From Leptoclinus maculatus (Eukaryota; Chordata; Actinopteri; Perciformes; Stichaeidae), in assembly GCA_032191485.1 (NCBI GenBank), contig JAVDOI010000178.1, positions 60,001-124,000 on the forward strand: a stretch of 64,000 nt of DNA, in the 5' to 3' direction. Below are positions 1-12,944 of the stretch, in pieces. Under the pieces are notes generated by a model. The model did not search any database. It was not told the origin of the DNA and saw only the letters and a list, made by a program, of their open reading frames with translations. The translations under genes and the position numbers were made by a program. Positions within the stretch are counted from its first letter, which is position 1. Each line of letters starts with the position of its first letter.

Positions 1-199
1 CTCACTCTAGCCCTTAACGAGCAGCGCAATACACACCCATTATAAAATCTGAAATGGACCCAAAATGTTCCTGAAACTTAATCTGTGAGTTCGTGAAAAC
101 TGTGCTAGCTATCAAAATGTTCATTTGGCTCAATAATGTCCAGCGTTTTGTCTACGTTTTAAACTTTGAATAATTTTTCTACGTTAAAGTATGGCTAGT

Positions 200-660
200 C
201 AATATGGACCCAAAGTTAAGAGGTTTTTTTGCTCTCTTCACGCCGAAACCCCATTCAAGTGAATGGAGAAATTTTGCTCCGTTTTTGGGGATTTTCGGGA
301 AAACCGCTGGGCGAATCTCTCCGAAAAATACTTAGCACACTATTCCCGACCAGGCCGAACGTCTGGATGTATTTTTCGCGCCGCTGTTGGCAACGCTGTG
401 TGAGGAGAAGTGCGCCAAACTTCCTGGATAATAATAATAATAATATTATTATTATTAGTCCCGCAGGATTACAGTCAGTGTGCTTTGGCACAGGCAGTTT
501 TACTGCCTTTGTGCCACAAAGCCACACTGAATAATAATGCTTTTTCACCATGCGAATTTGACATTTTCAAAGTGGAGCTGTGTTCCATCTTCATTTGCTA
601 TTAACCAGTAACATATACACAATATTTACACCTCTCACCAAAGCTCACTTGAGATCACCG
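200..660. repeat. Dispersed repeat, part shared with 53.1 kb
   Basis: Non-coding, with short ATT/ATA runs at 428-458 and a hairpin at 475-530. Bases 541-625 reappear in reverse complement at about 53,104-53,190 with only scattered mismatches, so this is one copy of a dispersed family. No protein similarity was recognised. Outer boundaries are uncertain; nothing else is recognised in 1-200 or 660-910. Confidence 0.5.
475..530. repeat. Imperfect hairpin
   Basis: Left arm 475-498 pairs with right arm 502-530 around a TTT loop at 499-501. The inner stem is AGGCAGT/ACTGCCT, followed by a GGCACA/TGTGCC stretch with a small bulge and an outer TCAGTGTG/CACACTGA stem. ATT-type microsatellite lies on both sides. 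It looks like the centre of a foldback repeat; a small-RNA hairpin is possible but unsupported. Confidence 0.6.
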
Positions 661-910
661 TCTGTACACTTAATAACAAAGAAACCCGTGAGAATCACAA
701 AGACATCTCACATGTACGCATGTTCGTATAACCTTGAGAGAATATAAATTGTACGACTGTGGGTTGAACTTTAAAGACTTCTAAAACTTTAATGAAAATA
801 GTCTTGTTTATCATCTATAGTGGCTAGAAATCCCTTAATGTGGGCCTTTGAGAGTCATTTGTATTTGTCATTGGTTGAGAGAATAACTTATGTTCACAGT
901 AGTCTAGTGC

Positions 911-1998
911 AATGGTCCTCCATCATGCCTCACAGCCTGAACAGAATGGTCCTCCATCATGCCTCACAGCCTGAACAGAATGGTCCTCCATCATGCCTCA
1001 CAGTCTGAACAGAATGGTCCTCCACCATGCCTCACAGTCTGAACAGAATGGTCCTCCACCATGCCTCACAGTCTGAACAGAATGGTCCTCCATCATGCCT
1101 CACAGCCTGAACAGAATGGTCCTCCATCATGCCTCACAGCCTGAACAGAATGGTCCTCCATCATGCCTCACAGTCTGAACAGAATGGTCCTCCATCATGC
1201 CTCACAGTCTGAACAGAATGGTCCTCCATCATGCCTCACAGCCTGAACAGAATGGTCCTCCATCATGCCTCACAGTCTGAACAGAATGGTCCTCCATCAT
1301 GCCTCACAGTCTGAACAGAATGGTCCTCCATCATGCCTCACAGCCTGAACAGAATGGTCCTCCATCATGCCTCACAGCCTGAACAGAATGGTCCTCCATC
1401 ATGCCTCACAGTCTGAACAGAATGGTCCTCCATCATGCCTCACAGTCTGAACAGAATGGTCCTCCATCATGCCTCACAGTCTGAACAGAATGGTCCTCCA
1501 TCATGCCTCACAGTCTGAACAGAATGGTCCTCCATCATGCCTCACAGCCTGAACAGAATGGTCCTCCATCATGCCTCACAGCCTGAACAGAATGGTCCTC
1601 CATCATGCCTCACAGCCTGAACAGAATGGTCCTCCATCATGCCTCACAGCCTGAACAGAATGGTCCTCCATCATGCCTCACAGCCTGAACAGAATGGTCC
1701 TCCATCATGCCTCACAGTCTGAACAGAATGGTCCTCCATCATGCCTCACAGTCTGAACAGAATGGTCCTCCATCATGCCTCACAGCCTGAACAGAATGGT
1801 CCTCCATCATGCCTCACAGCCTGAACAGAATGGTCCTCCATCATGCCTCACAGCCTGAACAGAATGGTCCTCCATCATGCCTCACAGCCTGAACAGAATG
1901 GTCCTCCATCATGCCTCACAGCCTGAACAGAATGGTCCTCCATCATGCCTCACAGCCTGAACAGAATGGTCCTCCATCATGCCTCACAGTCTGAACAG
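911..1998. repeat. 34-bp minisatellite, 32 copies
   Basis: Exactly 1,088 bp, or 32 head-to-tail 34-bp units beginning AATGGTCCTCCATCATGCCT and ending in CACAGCCTGAACAG or CACAGTCTGAACAG. Almost all variation is a C/T choice in the CACAG(C/T)CTG part; units 4 and 5 alone carry CACCATG in place of CATCATG. I saw no length variants. There are no unique spacers, and 34 is not a multiple of 3, so it is neither a CRISPR array nor a coding repeat. Confidence 0.97.
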
Positions 1999-4900
1999 TG
2001 TGCAGGTTTTCATACCAGCCAAAAGATATGACTGAGAACTTCTGTTTCACGAAATCTCGACAGGATTTTGAACGTGTGGAAGCTGCAGGATAGAACAGCC
2101 TTGAATTACAAGCCGGCTGGAAAATAACAACGGATGGAAGGCTGTTGCCAAAAACATTCCAACGAGCCTATTTAATCAAACTGAAAAGTCATTTTCCGGT
2201 TATGTGCATGTGATATATGACAGAATTAAAATGTTAAAATCCAATTTTCACATATGGTGTATAATGCACAATGACTCCCAAACCTCACACTGACCATTGT
2301 TTGTGTGACCCTGAGCACAACCCTGCCACAATAAGAAACATTCATTTTCATAGTAGTCAATCTTATAATGGTTGACTTGAAAGACTCCTGACATTATGGA
2401 AATGTTCATTTTCAGCTACCACCTGGACATCATTTAAATTCAAATACAAGTTTCATTCAATTACCATGTCATTATCATTACGTCACATCAGTGATCAGGA
2501 ATCATTCTGGCCTTTATGATTGATTTCCATAGAACTCAATACAGCAGAGCAACATGAATTTAATGACATTCAACTTGCAAAGACTGCTCTTCATTCCCCA
2601 AGTCAATATTCCATTACATACTACATTCCTGGATAAAATCTTAAGAAATAATGGTAATAAAGCCAATAACACTATAAATAATCACCTGTTTTAAGCATCC
2701 AAAGCATTTTTTAGGACTCAAGAGGAGAAATGGAGGAAATGACTAACCCTAACGTTATTACATCTTAAAATCAGTACATAATAAACTAAATTTAACTTTG
2801 ATTCACTGGTGGAATTCACTGAGATACCCCAACTGATTGGTTTTTTTTATGTTTCAGTCACCTCATATGTGCTTAAAATCCATTATGTTCTCAAAACTGT
2901 TGATCTCTTGCCTTTAAAAGACGAATGGTTAACCTGAGCAGTCCTCTCCTCGTGGTCTATGTGTTGTTGAATTTCGACTAACAGGATTCTGCCTCAGAGG
3001 GAAAGCAGTGCTGTTAGGTTACCATGCCTTTTATATAGTCTGAAAAGACAAAACTGCTTATTGGATGTGTTCAATGATAGAGGAGCAACTCCCCACTGTA
3101 GATGTGTGCTCATGACAAGCAGGCCAAGAAGGAAAAAGGACAAGTTCAGCAACATCCCCTAGACTATAAGGTAAAAAGCCTCTGAGGCCATAGTTCCATG
3201 CATTGACAGGAGAGGCACAGCTCCTCATCAGCCATGTCAGTAGTCACAGCATCTCATGATGGCGTCTCTGTCGAATTTGAAACTGAGGAAAGCCTTGGCA
3301 GACTGCAGTTCCTCGGAGTCTCTGCTGTGGACGGTCTGGTGACCGTTGGAGCTGCATGGAGCCACATCTGTGAAGAGAACAGTTCATTTACAGGTCTGGT
3401 TTGTGGGAGATGTTAATCTTAGGAAGGTCTGAAACTATGTTGAAAGAAAGATTTTTCTTTTATTCTCCACTCAGTTTGCTGTTGACCTGGAATTCAACTA
3501 AATGTTCCCTTTCTGGACCACAACTGGTGCTCCTCATTCATTACAGAGTAATCTCCCCTCAAGGGCCACACCCCAAATTAGAAATTGAGTAATTGCAAAC
3601 CTTAAAAATATCCCATTTCTGAAAAGAGGACAGCATTGTGATTCTTTTAAGGCATCTAATAACTCATTCAATGCCGTCACATTAGCAGAGACAGTGCAGC
3701 AGTTGAAGTATTTTATTAAGCCAAGTTAGCTTAGCATAGTGGGTGCAGTCTCCAGGTTACACATGGTAACTCAACAAACCATATGTGAAGGAAAATAGTC
3801 ATAGTTTAAGAAATGATTTAGTCATTTACAAACATCTTGACTCGACAGTATTCCGGATGTTAAAACTGAACAAACCATACCTCTCTCAAAACTGTCTTGC
3901 AGTCTTCTGGGTTGAAGTCTTTTATCTTCTTTCTGTAGAAAGTGTACAACAGTGCAATGCTTGTAATTACACCATCACTTACAGAGCAGCGCCGTGCATG
4001 AGTGGATCATTTTCTAATTCTACATACAGTGGCTTTAAAACTGGTCCACTGGCCAAAAGTCTGTAGAATGTTCAGGTATGTCAATTTCCCTTTTTGACTG
4101 ATGACTGGTGTTACGGTTTAAACTATTCAGGTCAGAATCACATGTGGTCTCTATACTAAAAACAGCTATCTGAAACTCAAGGTTCTGCACTTACTAATGT
4201 AGTTTTCACCTGCTGGTTGTTGGCTCCATGAGGGGAGTCCTGACACTTCTTCCCATTGCTTTTCAAAGTTGTGTTCTATCGAGAAAAGAACACAAGTTAT
4301 GAGGTTACAGTGATGTAGCAACCAAGAGAGTCTCAGGTTATATGTCCCATTTCAGGGGCTGTATGAGTGAAGCAGGCTGACCTGCACTCAACCCAACATT
4401 AAATCACAAGGTCCCATCCCCCGTTACACAGACCAAACCTAATGGGGTGCGTTCCAATAACCACACTGCCATACTATTTAGTATGCAAGAAACATATTTA
4501 GTATGTCCACATAGAATATCAAATGCAGTATGCCAACAGAACCACATCATTTGCAAAGAGAAGAGATGCAACTCTAATGTCCCAAAACCGGACAGTCACC
4601 TACCCCCGGCTGCACCTTGAGATCCTCCCCATGAATATCACAACCACAATCAGTGACGAGGGACAACCCTGACTGAGGTCTACACCCACTGAAAACATGG
4701 TTTACTTTATGTGCACACAGCTCTCACTTGGGTTAAAGACCGGATGACAATAACCCCGGTGCCACATACTCCCACAGTACTCCTCTGGGGACACGTTCGT
4801 CTGCCTTCTCCAAGTCCACAAAACACATGTTTATTTATACAATTACATTTCATGGATGATATGGCTCCCTCGTGCTTAACTCCTTTTCAAACGTGGCAAC

Positions 4901-5380
4901 ACAAACTCTTTTTATTTCCTGCAGTAGGCTTGCTACCAGGAAGTAAAAAACGATCAAAGCTGTTGCACTAGCAACATAATGGCAATGAAAAGGTGTTTAA
5001 GTTATGCAATTCTGTCAATGCCATTTAAACTTCTTCATACAGTCTGCCAAGCTCCAAACAATGTAGAAACATGTGCGACAGGCATCGACTACATGAACCT
5101 TTTATATCAGGCCCTACATTACTTTAGTTCTGTGAACTGTCATGCAAAGTGTCTTCATCAGTGGTGGAAGAAGTACACTGTAGGATGTCTGTCCGTTCGA
5201 AGTAGAAGTACTGAAGTATTATCTGTAAAATCTGGGCTGTTGTAATATTATAATGCATTACGGTGTTAACAGCAGTTTAATATTGGAGCCATGTCGTTTG
5301 ATTGCATCCCAATTCATAAAGTGAACATATGTTTAATGTGTAAACTGTAAATCTTCAGAGATTACCATTTATCAGAGTTG
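1999..5380. other. Gene-poor stretch, no gene recognised
   Basis: No exon-like block with conserved protein content was found on either strand. The short open frames (for example 3,234-3,416 and 3,785-4,066, plus) match no family I know. Bases 4,445-4,540 begin GGTGCGTTCCAATAACCACA and contain repeated AGTATG motifs, which resembles the end of a teleost MITE, but a second end was not located. Confidence 0.5.
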
Positions 5381-5607
5381 AGACCAGGAAGCAGAGCTGC
5401 AGACTTACACACTTCTCTGCGCTTCCATTAGAGCGGTTACCCACCCACAACCACATGGAGACTGTGTCTGCCCCACGGCCACTTCAATTAAATAAATCAA
5501 CAGTAAACCGAAGAGGAGTTATACAAAATATCCTCATAAACATGAACACCACCAACACAACAGTGCAACAAAATAGGAGAATTAAATACCAGATCATCAG
5601 AATGCCA
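5381..5607 (+). mobile_element. LINE fragment (L2/CR1-type, junction of ORF1 and ORF2)
   Basis: This plus-strand block matches the minus strand of the large LINE at about 59,160-59,345. Both contain GACCAGGAAGCAGAG, then GACTGTGTCTGCCCCACGGC, then an ACAGTGCAACAAAATAGG segment. It is a 5'- and 3'-truncated copy of the same family in the opposite orientation. No open frame survives. Confidence 0.75.
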
Positions 5608-6559
5608 TATGGATTGACTATATTGTAATTCTATTTTGTTGTTCATTCTGTACACATAACAACCCAAAACCCGTCAGGTTGGCCAGAGGTGCCAGAGGTG
5701 CAATAGATTTTCCTTCTTCAAGTTTTTCCTTTTCTGCTGCGAGGGTCCAAGGTCTTTTGGAAGTGAGTGGAGCAGCAGTACTTAGAGAATGAACTATTCA
5801 CTTGTATCGTTCTTTTCCAGAACAATACCTTTCTCTTTCTTTTCTGTTTTTTTAATGTAGAAAGTAATGACATTTTGGCAAATTTGTTAAAAATATTTTT
5901 TACATAAACTGCACAATATTAAGTTTCCAATTAATTGAAAAGTATTATTTAAAGGGAAGTTTGTGGAATTGATAACTTCATAAACATAAAGGAGACATGT
6001 CTTGCTCATACTTGTATTTTAGGTTTCTAGTAGAACATGTTTAATTATTTTTTTATAAATAAAACAGAATATATCCGACAGTCCGTTTTAGTGCCGTCTC
6101 TTTCACAGCCCCTCCCCCCTAAAGCCCAGTCTGCTCTGATTGGCTTGTGAGAGAAGTATGGTTCACCTTTGCAGAGGTAGCTCTCAACCTGTGGGCGGTG
6201 TATTCTAATGAGGAAGGAGAGACACATCTGAATGGCTTGTTGAATGTTTTCTGATCTCGACAGCCCACAAACCAACTGACCGGGTTGTCTTGTGATACTG
6301 AGAAGAGCTCAAAGGTTATTAAAGACTAAACCCACCCAGACACAACCTGTTCACCTGCTGCTGATACAGAAGTATCAGCTGATGAACAGCTTCTTTCCTC
6401 AGAGTGAGACTCCTTAGTTCATCCTCAGCCCTCCATATAGAATATCTTTTCTTTCTTTTCTTATGAAGCCAAAAGGGATGAATGTTGATGAACGTATCAA
6501 AGTTTCTATCTTCTTCTTTTAGAGGAAACCACACTGACGGCTTTAAGATGAAATCACTG
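5608..6559. other. No gene recognised
   Basis: Short open frames exist on the minus strand (6,045-6,275 and 6,319-6,534) but have no recognisable domain. The stretch lies just beyond the likely 3' end of ythdc2. Confidence 0.4.
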
Positions 6560-6565
6560 TTTATT
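6560..6565 (-). terminator. ythdc2: Candidate poly(A) signal of ythdc2
   Basis: TTTATT on the plus strand reads AATAAA on the minus strand, 609 bases beyond the ythdc2 stop codon. This would give a 3' UTR of about 0.6 kb. I noticed no other canonical AATAAA on the minus strand between the stop and this site. Transcript ends are needed to confirm it. Confidence 0.5.
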
Positions 6566-7173
6566 TTGTTAACCCATTAACAATCATGAGGATGCCTGAA
6601 CTCACAGCAAAGTTCACGTTTCCTCATACAGCAGCAAAAAATGAACAATTCAAATGCAAACAACAAATATTAACATTTCTTCTGTCCTCATTCAGGAAAA
6701 AAAGTTGACAAAAGTGTTAAAATGAGTCAAACCAATAGTCTCCTGAGGCCCTGCAACGTCATCAGACACAACATGGATAGTGGACACACGTCACGCTCAA
6801 CACCATCATTACTAAAACCTGAACGAACTGTAGTAGCTTCTGTCTTTCTCCATAGTGAACATGTTTCATCCCTTCTAAGAACATCCAGACATTTTTTTAT
6901 GAACATATTATTTGATAAGAACACGAGTACCAGAATGAATAAAACCTGAATGAGAACTTATTAAATAAAAACACAGAAACAAGAGACAACAATGACTCAG
7001 TCCCTCTTCCATTGTCCCGTCATTTCAACTTAACTGGTAGTGCAGTCCTTGTACTGTTCAAGGAAAAATAGAAGTAAAACATTTAATATCTACTAGATCC
7101 GATAGAAAAATATCAATATACAATGTATGCATGTAGTTTGAGCCAGATGCTTGTGGTGTTCTGCTGCTACCTC

Positions 7174-7245
7174 TTATTGGTCTGGATTCACAGAGTTTCT
7201 CTCCCACAGTAACAACAGCTGGCTGCCTGCTTGGGGCTCCAGCTC
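7174..7245 (-). CDS. ythdc2: ythdc2 coding exon 30 (terminal)
   Basis: Encodes residues 1379-1401 and the TAA stop. It starts [16 protein letters not shown], matching the short tail that follows the YTH domain in mammalian YTHDC2. The acceptor is TCGTGCAG. The frame continues exactly from exon 29. Confidence 0.93.
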   Translation of the reverse strand, partial: ELEPQAGSQLLLLWERNSVNPDQ

Positions 7246-10200
7246 CTGCACGAGACAAAAATAAAGATGGACAAAATGCAGCGATGATATTCCAAAAGCA
7301 AAGGCAGTGTGCATCATCCACTGGCAAAAACAGAACAGTACCAACGTGTGGTATGTTCTACTGACCAGTAGAATTAAGTGTTTGAGGAGAAACATGAAGC
7401 AGACTGGAGAAACATATACATTCGAGCTGAAATGAAATTGTTTAGGTCAATTATCAAGCAAACACACCAAAAGTGAAGTGTTTCCCTGTTTTAACTCATT
7501 TGAAATGAAATATCTCCGTCTCTTAGTCAGTCGGTTGGATGAAACCTTCATCTTTGACATCCCTATTTTCTGTTTAAGTCATTGAAAAGTGATCAATCGT
7601 AAAAAATAAGTAAAAAGATCATTAGTCACAGCCCAAATATACAACAGCAACAGCTCAATGAAACCAGGAAGTCATGCGATCGTCTGGATGGAGCAGAGGG
7701 TCTTTCTCAGGTCACGATTTACTTTGTGCCTCCTCGACTCCTCCGGAAATCCATCTCGAGGATCGAGGAAGCGTGCCAAAGGAGCTGAGGAGACACCGGC
7801 GTATCCTCTCTGAGGAAGTGTTTTTCGGCACCCGTGACGGATAAAAGAGTGCCGACACACAGCTGAATAATCTGGAACCAGGACAAGACTCTACACGCAT
7901 CTGTTCCCGTTTGTGCAGCACCTCGTAGGGCTCTGCTTTACCCACATTCCTTCATGATATTACTTATGTTTTTATAATGCATGTAGGCTGCACCTACGTA
8001 AAGACCTGTACAAATATCTACAAACAACCTGGACTTCCTTCTGCAATCATCACCCTGAACAAATGGCCCCTGACCAGTTTATACTGCTCTTGTCAAGCGT
8101 AGTTTTGACAGTTTCAGTCCTATTCTACATGTGTGTGTGATGTTAAATGTGCATTGTTGGTTGGGTCTGTCGCTTTGTGACTTGTATCTAGACCAGCAGC
8201 ACCGTCCTCTCACCTGTCCGTCCCTGCTGATCTGGACCTTCTTGTTGTCGTTCCACGGGTTGAGGATGTGCTGGGAGTACTGGAAGGGAAGACTCTCCTT
8301 GTGGATCCACTCAACACTGAAAACCCCTCCGAGTCCCATGAAGCCCCAGTCCTGGCAGCTCTCCTGACTGATGGCCGATGTCATGCGGGCGTAGCCCTGT
8401 GAAAAAGACAGAATGCAGCACTTTTAAAGACCCATATTGATAGTGGGGTTAAGATTCTGGCACACGTCTGAGCTCTATTAATAGAAACTGAAGTGCATGC
8501 AGCATTGGTCAGAGTGTTACCTGGAAGTGTCCAGAGCCCTGAACAGAGAAGATGAGGATGATAGTGCTCTTCTCCAGGGAGGCCTTGGTGAGTTTGGTCT
8601 CATTGCTTGGTGTGGTGGACCAGATACCTTTCTGCTGAGCAATGTCTACGTTCCTCACATTGCTGCTCTTCATGATGAAGTACCGCACTGAAGAGAAGAC
8701 CAGCTGGGGGGACGCTGGCTTTGAGGTCTGCTAGAGGAAAACCACAGCATAGCTCACTCGACAAAGAACGGTCTATTGATGAGACAGTCACTAGTACAAT
8801 GAAACATGTCCATCCAAACACCGAAGGCTCTCGGGGTGACACGAGATGCTCTACAGAGGATTCACCACTACATCGTCACTGATATTGACTCCTGTCAATA
8901 GAGTCAGTGTTGGGTCTGAAAATAAAAGTTAGAGCTCTGTAGCCAGCTCCTCGTCCCTGCTCCTCATCCCTGCTTGCTTCAAACTGTCAAATCACGAGGC
9001 CGGTGTTGTTACACAAGAGAATTGATAAATAAACGCAGTTCTCTGCCCCCCATGAATTCCATCAACACTGGGAAGTAGAAGGTGCCCTCAGCACAGTAGA
9101 GTGTCTCTCCCTCTCCCCTCACTCAGGTGGCCCTCCCGGCTCCCTTACAGTCAAGATGGCAGGGAAGATAATTCTCCTCCTATTGTACCCAACGTCGGTA
9201 TGGATTTAGTCTGCAGATGCTCCGCTTCCAAATGAAACCAAACCTTCTTATGGATGTCAGTGAGCCCCGACGAAAGCCAAAGATGTGGCCCGTAACAGAC
9301 TAGGTAAGGCTTGTTTGTAGCCCGACTGATAGCAAGAAATGCAAAACACTCGTGGCTGCTTGTGGCCGGTTAAGAGGAGTCAGCAGTCCAAAAAATAGTC
9401 CATCAAATATATGTGAATTACTACAACCATGAAAGGTCCTTGAGCATACGATCATAAATGAGCTGTAGGATGATGGGTCCAGTGGTATGCCATGGACAGA
9501 CAGACAGACAGACAGACAGCTGAATATATCATCTCCCCACAGGCTTATGTCTGGTGGGAGTGGTGACGGTCTACAAACAACACAGATTGCAACAGTTGTG
9601 ACCTTTCACACAAAAACACATGCTTCAAAACGATTTGTCAGATGTTAACACACAAAGATTACACACAGAGAGGATTTTAAATGTCACAAAAGAGCAAAGG
9701 AAAATGGGGAGGATCAACAACGCTCAACAGACAGTGGATACCTTTCCTGAGGAGGCGGGACAGGGGCTGTAAGAGGGACTGTCCAGGGTCACGGAGCAGG
9801 AGGAGATGCTGGAGGAGTGAAGCTCATCACAGAGCTGCTTGATGGGCAGCGAGGCCTCCTCTCTGTGCTGGCCTTTCCCCTGTAGAAGGCTCCAGGTTGC
9901 TGGCATCCTACGAGACCTGATTGGACGTGGTGATATAGAGCAGTAGTGTGAGCATGAAGTGATATATTCAAATAGGACATGATTGATTATCAAACACCAG
10001 TAATATAAACAGGCTTAGATTAGTGAGCAGCCTTGAGTTCTGATTTCTACGGTTTTATACTGTAGACGTGTTATCATATTGTAGTAAGATGTCTTCCTGT
10101 TTTCTGGTCTAATAAATTCTATTTGGCTTCTATAGTGTTTTTTCCGGGCAGCCTCCCTCAATGAAACTCCCACCCTCACATCTGAAACATGGAAGTCCTG

Positions 10201-12896
10201 GAGCGGGTGTTCCTGGCCCACCTCAGACCTCATGTGAGGCTCCGTGTCTGAACAGGTTATTGAGCAGCACAGTAGCTCCTTTCCTCCTCACCCTCTTCAC
10301 CCTCTTCACCTCTGACTTTCAACTCAGAGTCCCATCGTCTGCAGAACTGTTCAGACCGCCCAGCAGTTGTGCATCAGCTATGGAGACATGACGGGCCGCT
10401 TTGTGGAGTGGTAAAGGAAGGAATGTGACTGAGACAGCAGGAGTATAGAGACCTCAGGCCGTTCTTATAAAAAGGAAAAGGGACGTGGGCATGATGTGAC
10501 TGTGATGCAGTTGGATGCAAAGAAGTAAAGTAAAGCTTGGATTTCTAGTCTGGTCTGGGTAGCCACTAACCAGGGGGCTCTAGATGGAGCTCAGAAACAG
10601 AACTCCCTTCTTTTCTTTGCTTGGATTCCAGACAGCGAAAATGGCCTCCCCAAAATACAAGTGCAGAGGACGTTCTGGACGAGGACACATTTGACAGTGG
10701 TTTGGATATTCGGCCATATATATATATTGGAGCCAGAGCATACAGCGGAGAGGACGAGGCGGAGGCTGCATTAGCCAAGCAAGAGGATGTGGCCTGCAGG
10801 GACCCTCCGGGCGCCACAAGTTTGCCTGCAATGCATCCTGGTACATGTAGGCACTGCTGGCACGGCTCCGCAAGCAGGAGAACTCTGCTGTCGGTGTCAA
10901 TAGAGCAGCACTGCAGAATTGCTTCAGAATGTGACAGTATAACCAAACGCTGAGGATTGCTCTTATCCGTCTCTTTACAGCCCTGCCAGGGAGGACAGTC
11001 GCATGTCAATATCTTTAAGCACACACTGCAATCATCCATCCATCCTTCATACTGGTCATTGCTGGTGTTGGTGGGTAGTTGGGGGCTGTTCTTGGAGCTC
11101 TTCACTGAAGCCTGGGGCCCATCCTCCGATGACATGGGCAGGGGCCGCTGGCCAATCCCTGTGGGCTGCTGCAGGCCTGCTGCTTGTTCCTCTGCCGCCA
11201 GCACCTGAGGAACATCACGGTCAATGGTAAATGGACTGTACTTGTATAGTCTTTTGATCATTCAAATCGCTTTTTACACTACATGTCATTCACCCATTCA
11301 TACACTGATGGCACAGCCTTCGGGAGCAGATTGGGGTGAAGTGTCTTGCCCAAGGACACATCGACATGGGGATCTAACCGCAGGTCCATACGGCAAACTA
11401 TACTGCCAGAGGCATTCTATCCACATATCAGTCATTTTAACAAACAGATGGAGATCCAGACACCCCACCGCATGAATGAAGTGCACACATTAACATACTG
11501 TACACGTCCGAACATGATCTATCCATCTTTACTCCTGTGGATGGTGAAAAGATAGACTGACTGTCAAACAAGGTAATAATATGAGAGACTTGCAAAGGGC
11601 ACAGAGATCAGAGTTTGAGTCGGGGTCCACCGGTTCACATGCATCCTCAGTCAGGAAAACACTGGAACTACGCCACAGCCACGTACAGAATGTTACCATT
11701 CTGGTAAGTGTAAATTCTGAATATTGACCAATATTTCAATCTGTCACTTCAATTAACCATATTACAAGAGTTACCCTTTGTTCTCTTACACATTGATCGT
11801 TGGGTTATTTTAACATGTATTACAACGATTAAGTGAGGCAGCCATTTGTCCAGTTTAGGCTAGAAGGAGCACATGAAGACATAAATTATTATTATTATTA
11901 TCTAAAGGTTTCTTAACAGCACTATAAATAAATAAAACAGAGATCCTCAATGGTCTGAACGTGTGGCTGCATCATCAACATCAACCAATGCAATGACTGT
12001 AGTACAACTGTACACAGACATAATATTCTAAGAGGAGGAGGACATCTTATATTTGACACTTGCATACACGAGCATTGCTTTACGTTGGTGTCGTTAAGTG
12101 AAAGTACGAGGAAGAAAAGAGAACGTGACGTACAGAAACCAGGGTCTGGATGATGGCCTCGTCCTGTGGAGACAAAGGCTTTGAAGGACAACGGATCCTC
12201 TTGATGAACAAATTTTGCCACTTCTGCCTCAGTTCAAACACCAGTCCTGCAGCCTGAAAACATGATGCGCAACATGAGATTAAATGGTAAGTAAAAAAGG
12301 AAGAGATTCAGTAGAAAATGTCAAGGAGGCGGACACAAACAAGAGCAACGGTGTAGACCTAACAAAAGAGAAACCTTTATCTATATCGTCTACTTTCTCC
12401 AAAGTATTGGAGGGAATAGTTTATAGCAGACGTAGTGATGTCCCATTACAACATCTCAAAGTAAAAGCATTAACGATGGGGTCCCCCAGGGGTCCAGTAG
12501 GGCCGCTCGTCCTCATACTGTACGTTAAGGATTTTGGTTCTCTAGCATTCTACATCAAGTATAATTTGATCTCACACACATGAAATGATCTGAAAAAGAA
12601 TCTAAATGAGGAACTCATTAAGGTGGATCCATGGCGTACAATGCAGTAAATCATTCTTAAATAGAAGCAATGCAAACGTCACTGTATTCTGCTCAAAGTG
12701 ATCTTTGAACATGTTGGTAACTAAATAAATGGTCAGGTTATAGAGAGAGACTCCTGGGGTACACAAGGAGTGTTTACAGGTGTCATATTGATGAACTGGC
12801 AAAAACACTGTCCAAATACATTGGCTTGTTTCTAAAGTTACGGCTTTTTCTTCCATTTAGAGCACTTGTAACCTTATACAAGTCTTTATTCAAGCC

Positions 12897-12944
<48 letters not shown>

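Noticed and set aside
911..1998. Regular repeat that might be taken for a CRISPR array
   Set aside because: There are no unique spacers; identical units abut one another, in a vertebrate context.
3234..3416. 60-codon plus-strand frame (MSVVTASHDGVSVEFETEES)
   Set aside because: Composition looks protein-like but no family was recognised, no splice partners were found and it is short.
10571..11204. Long version of ythdc2 exon 26 as the main form
   Set aside because: Its donor leaves phase 1, which drives exon 27 into a stop; the shorter exon fits all phases.
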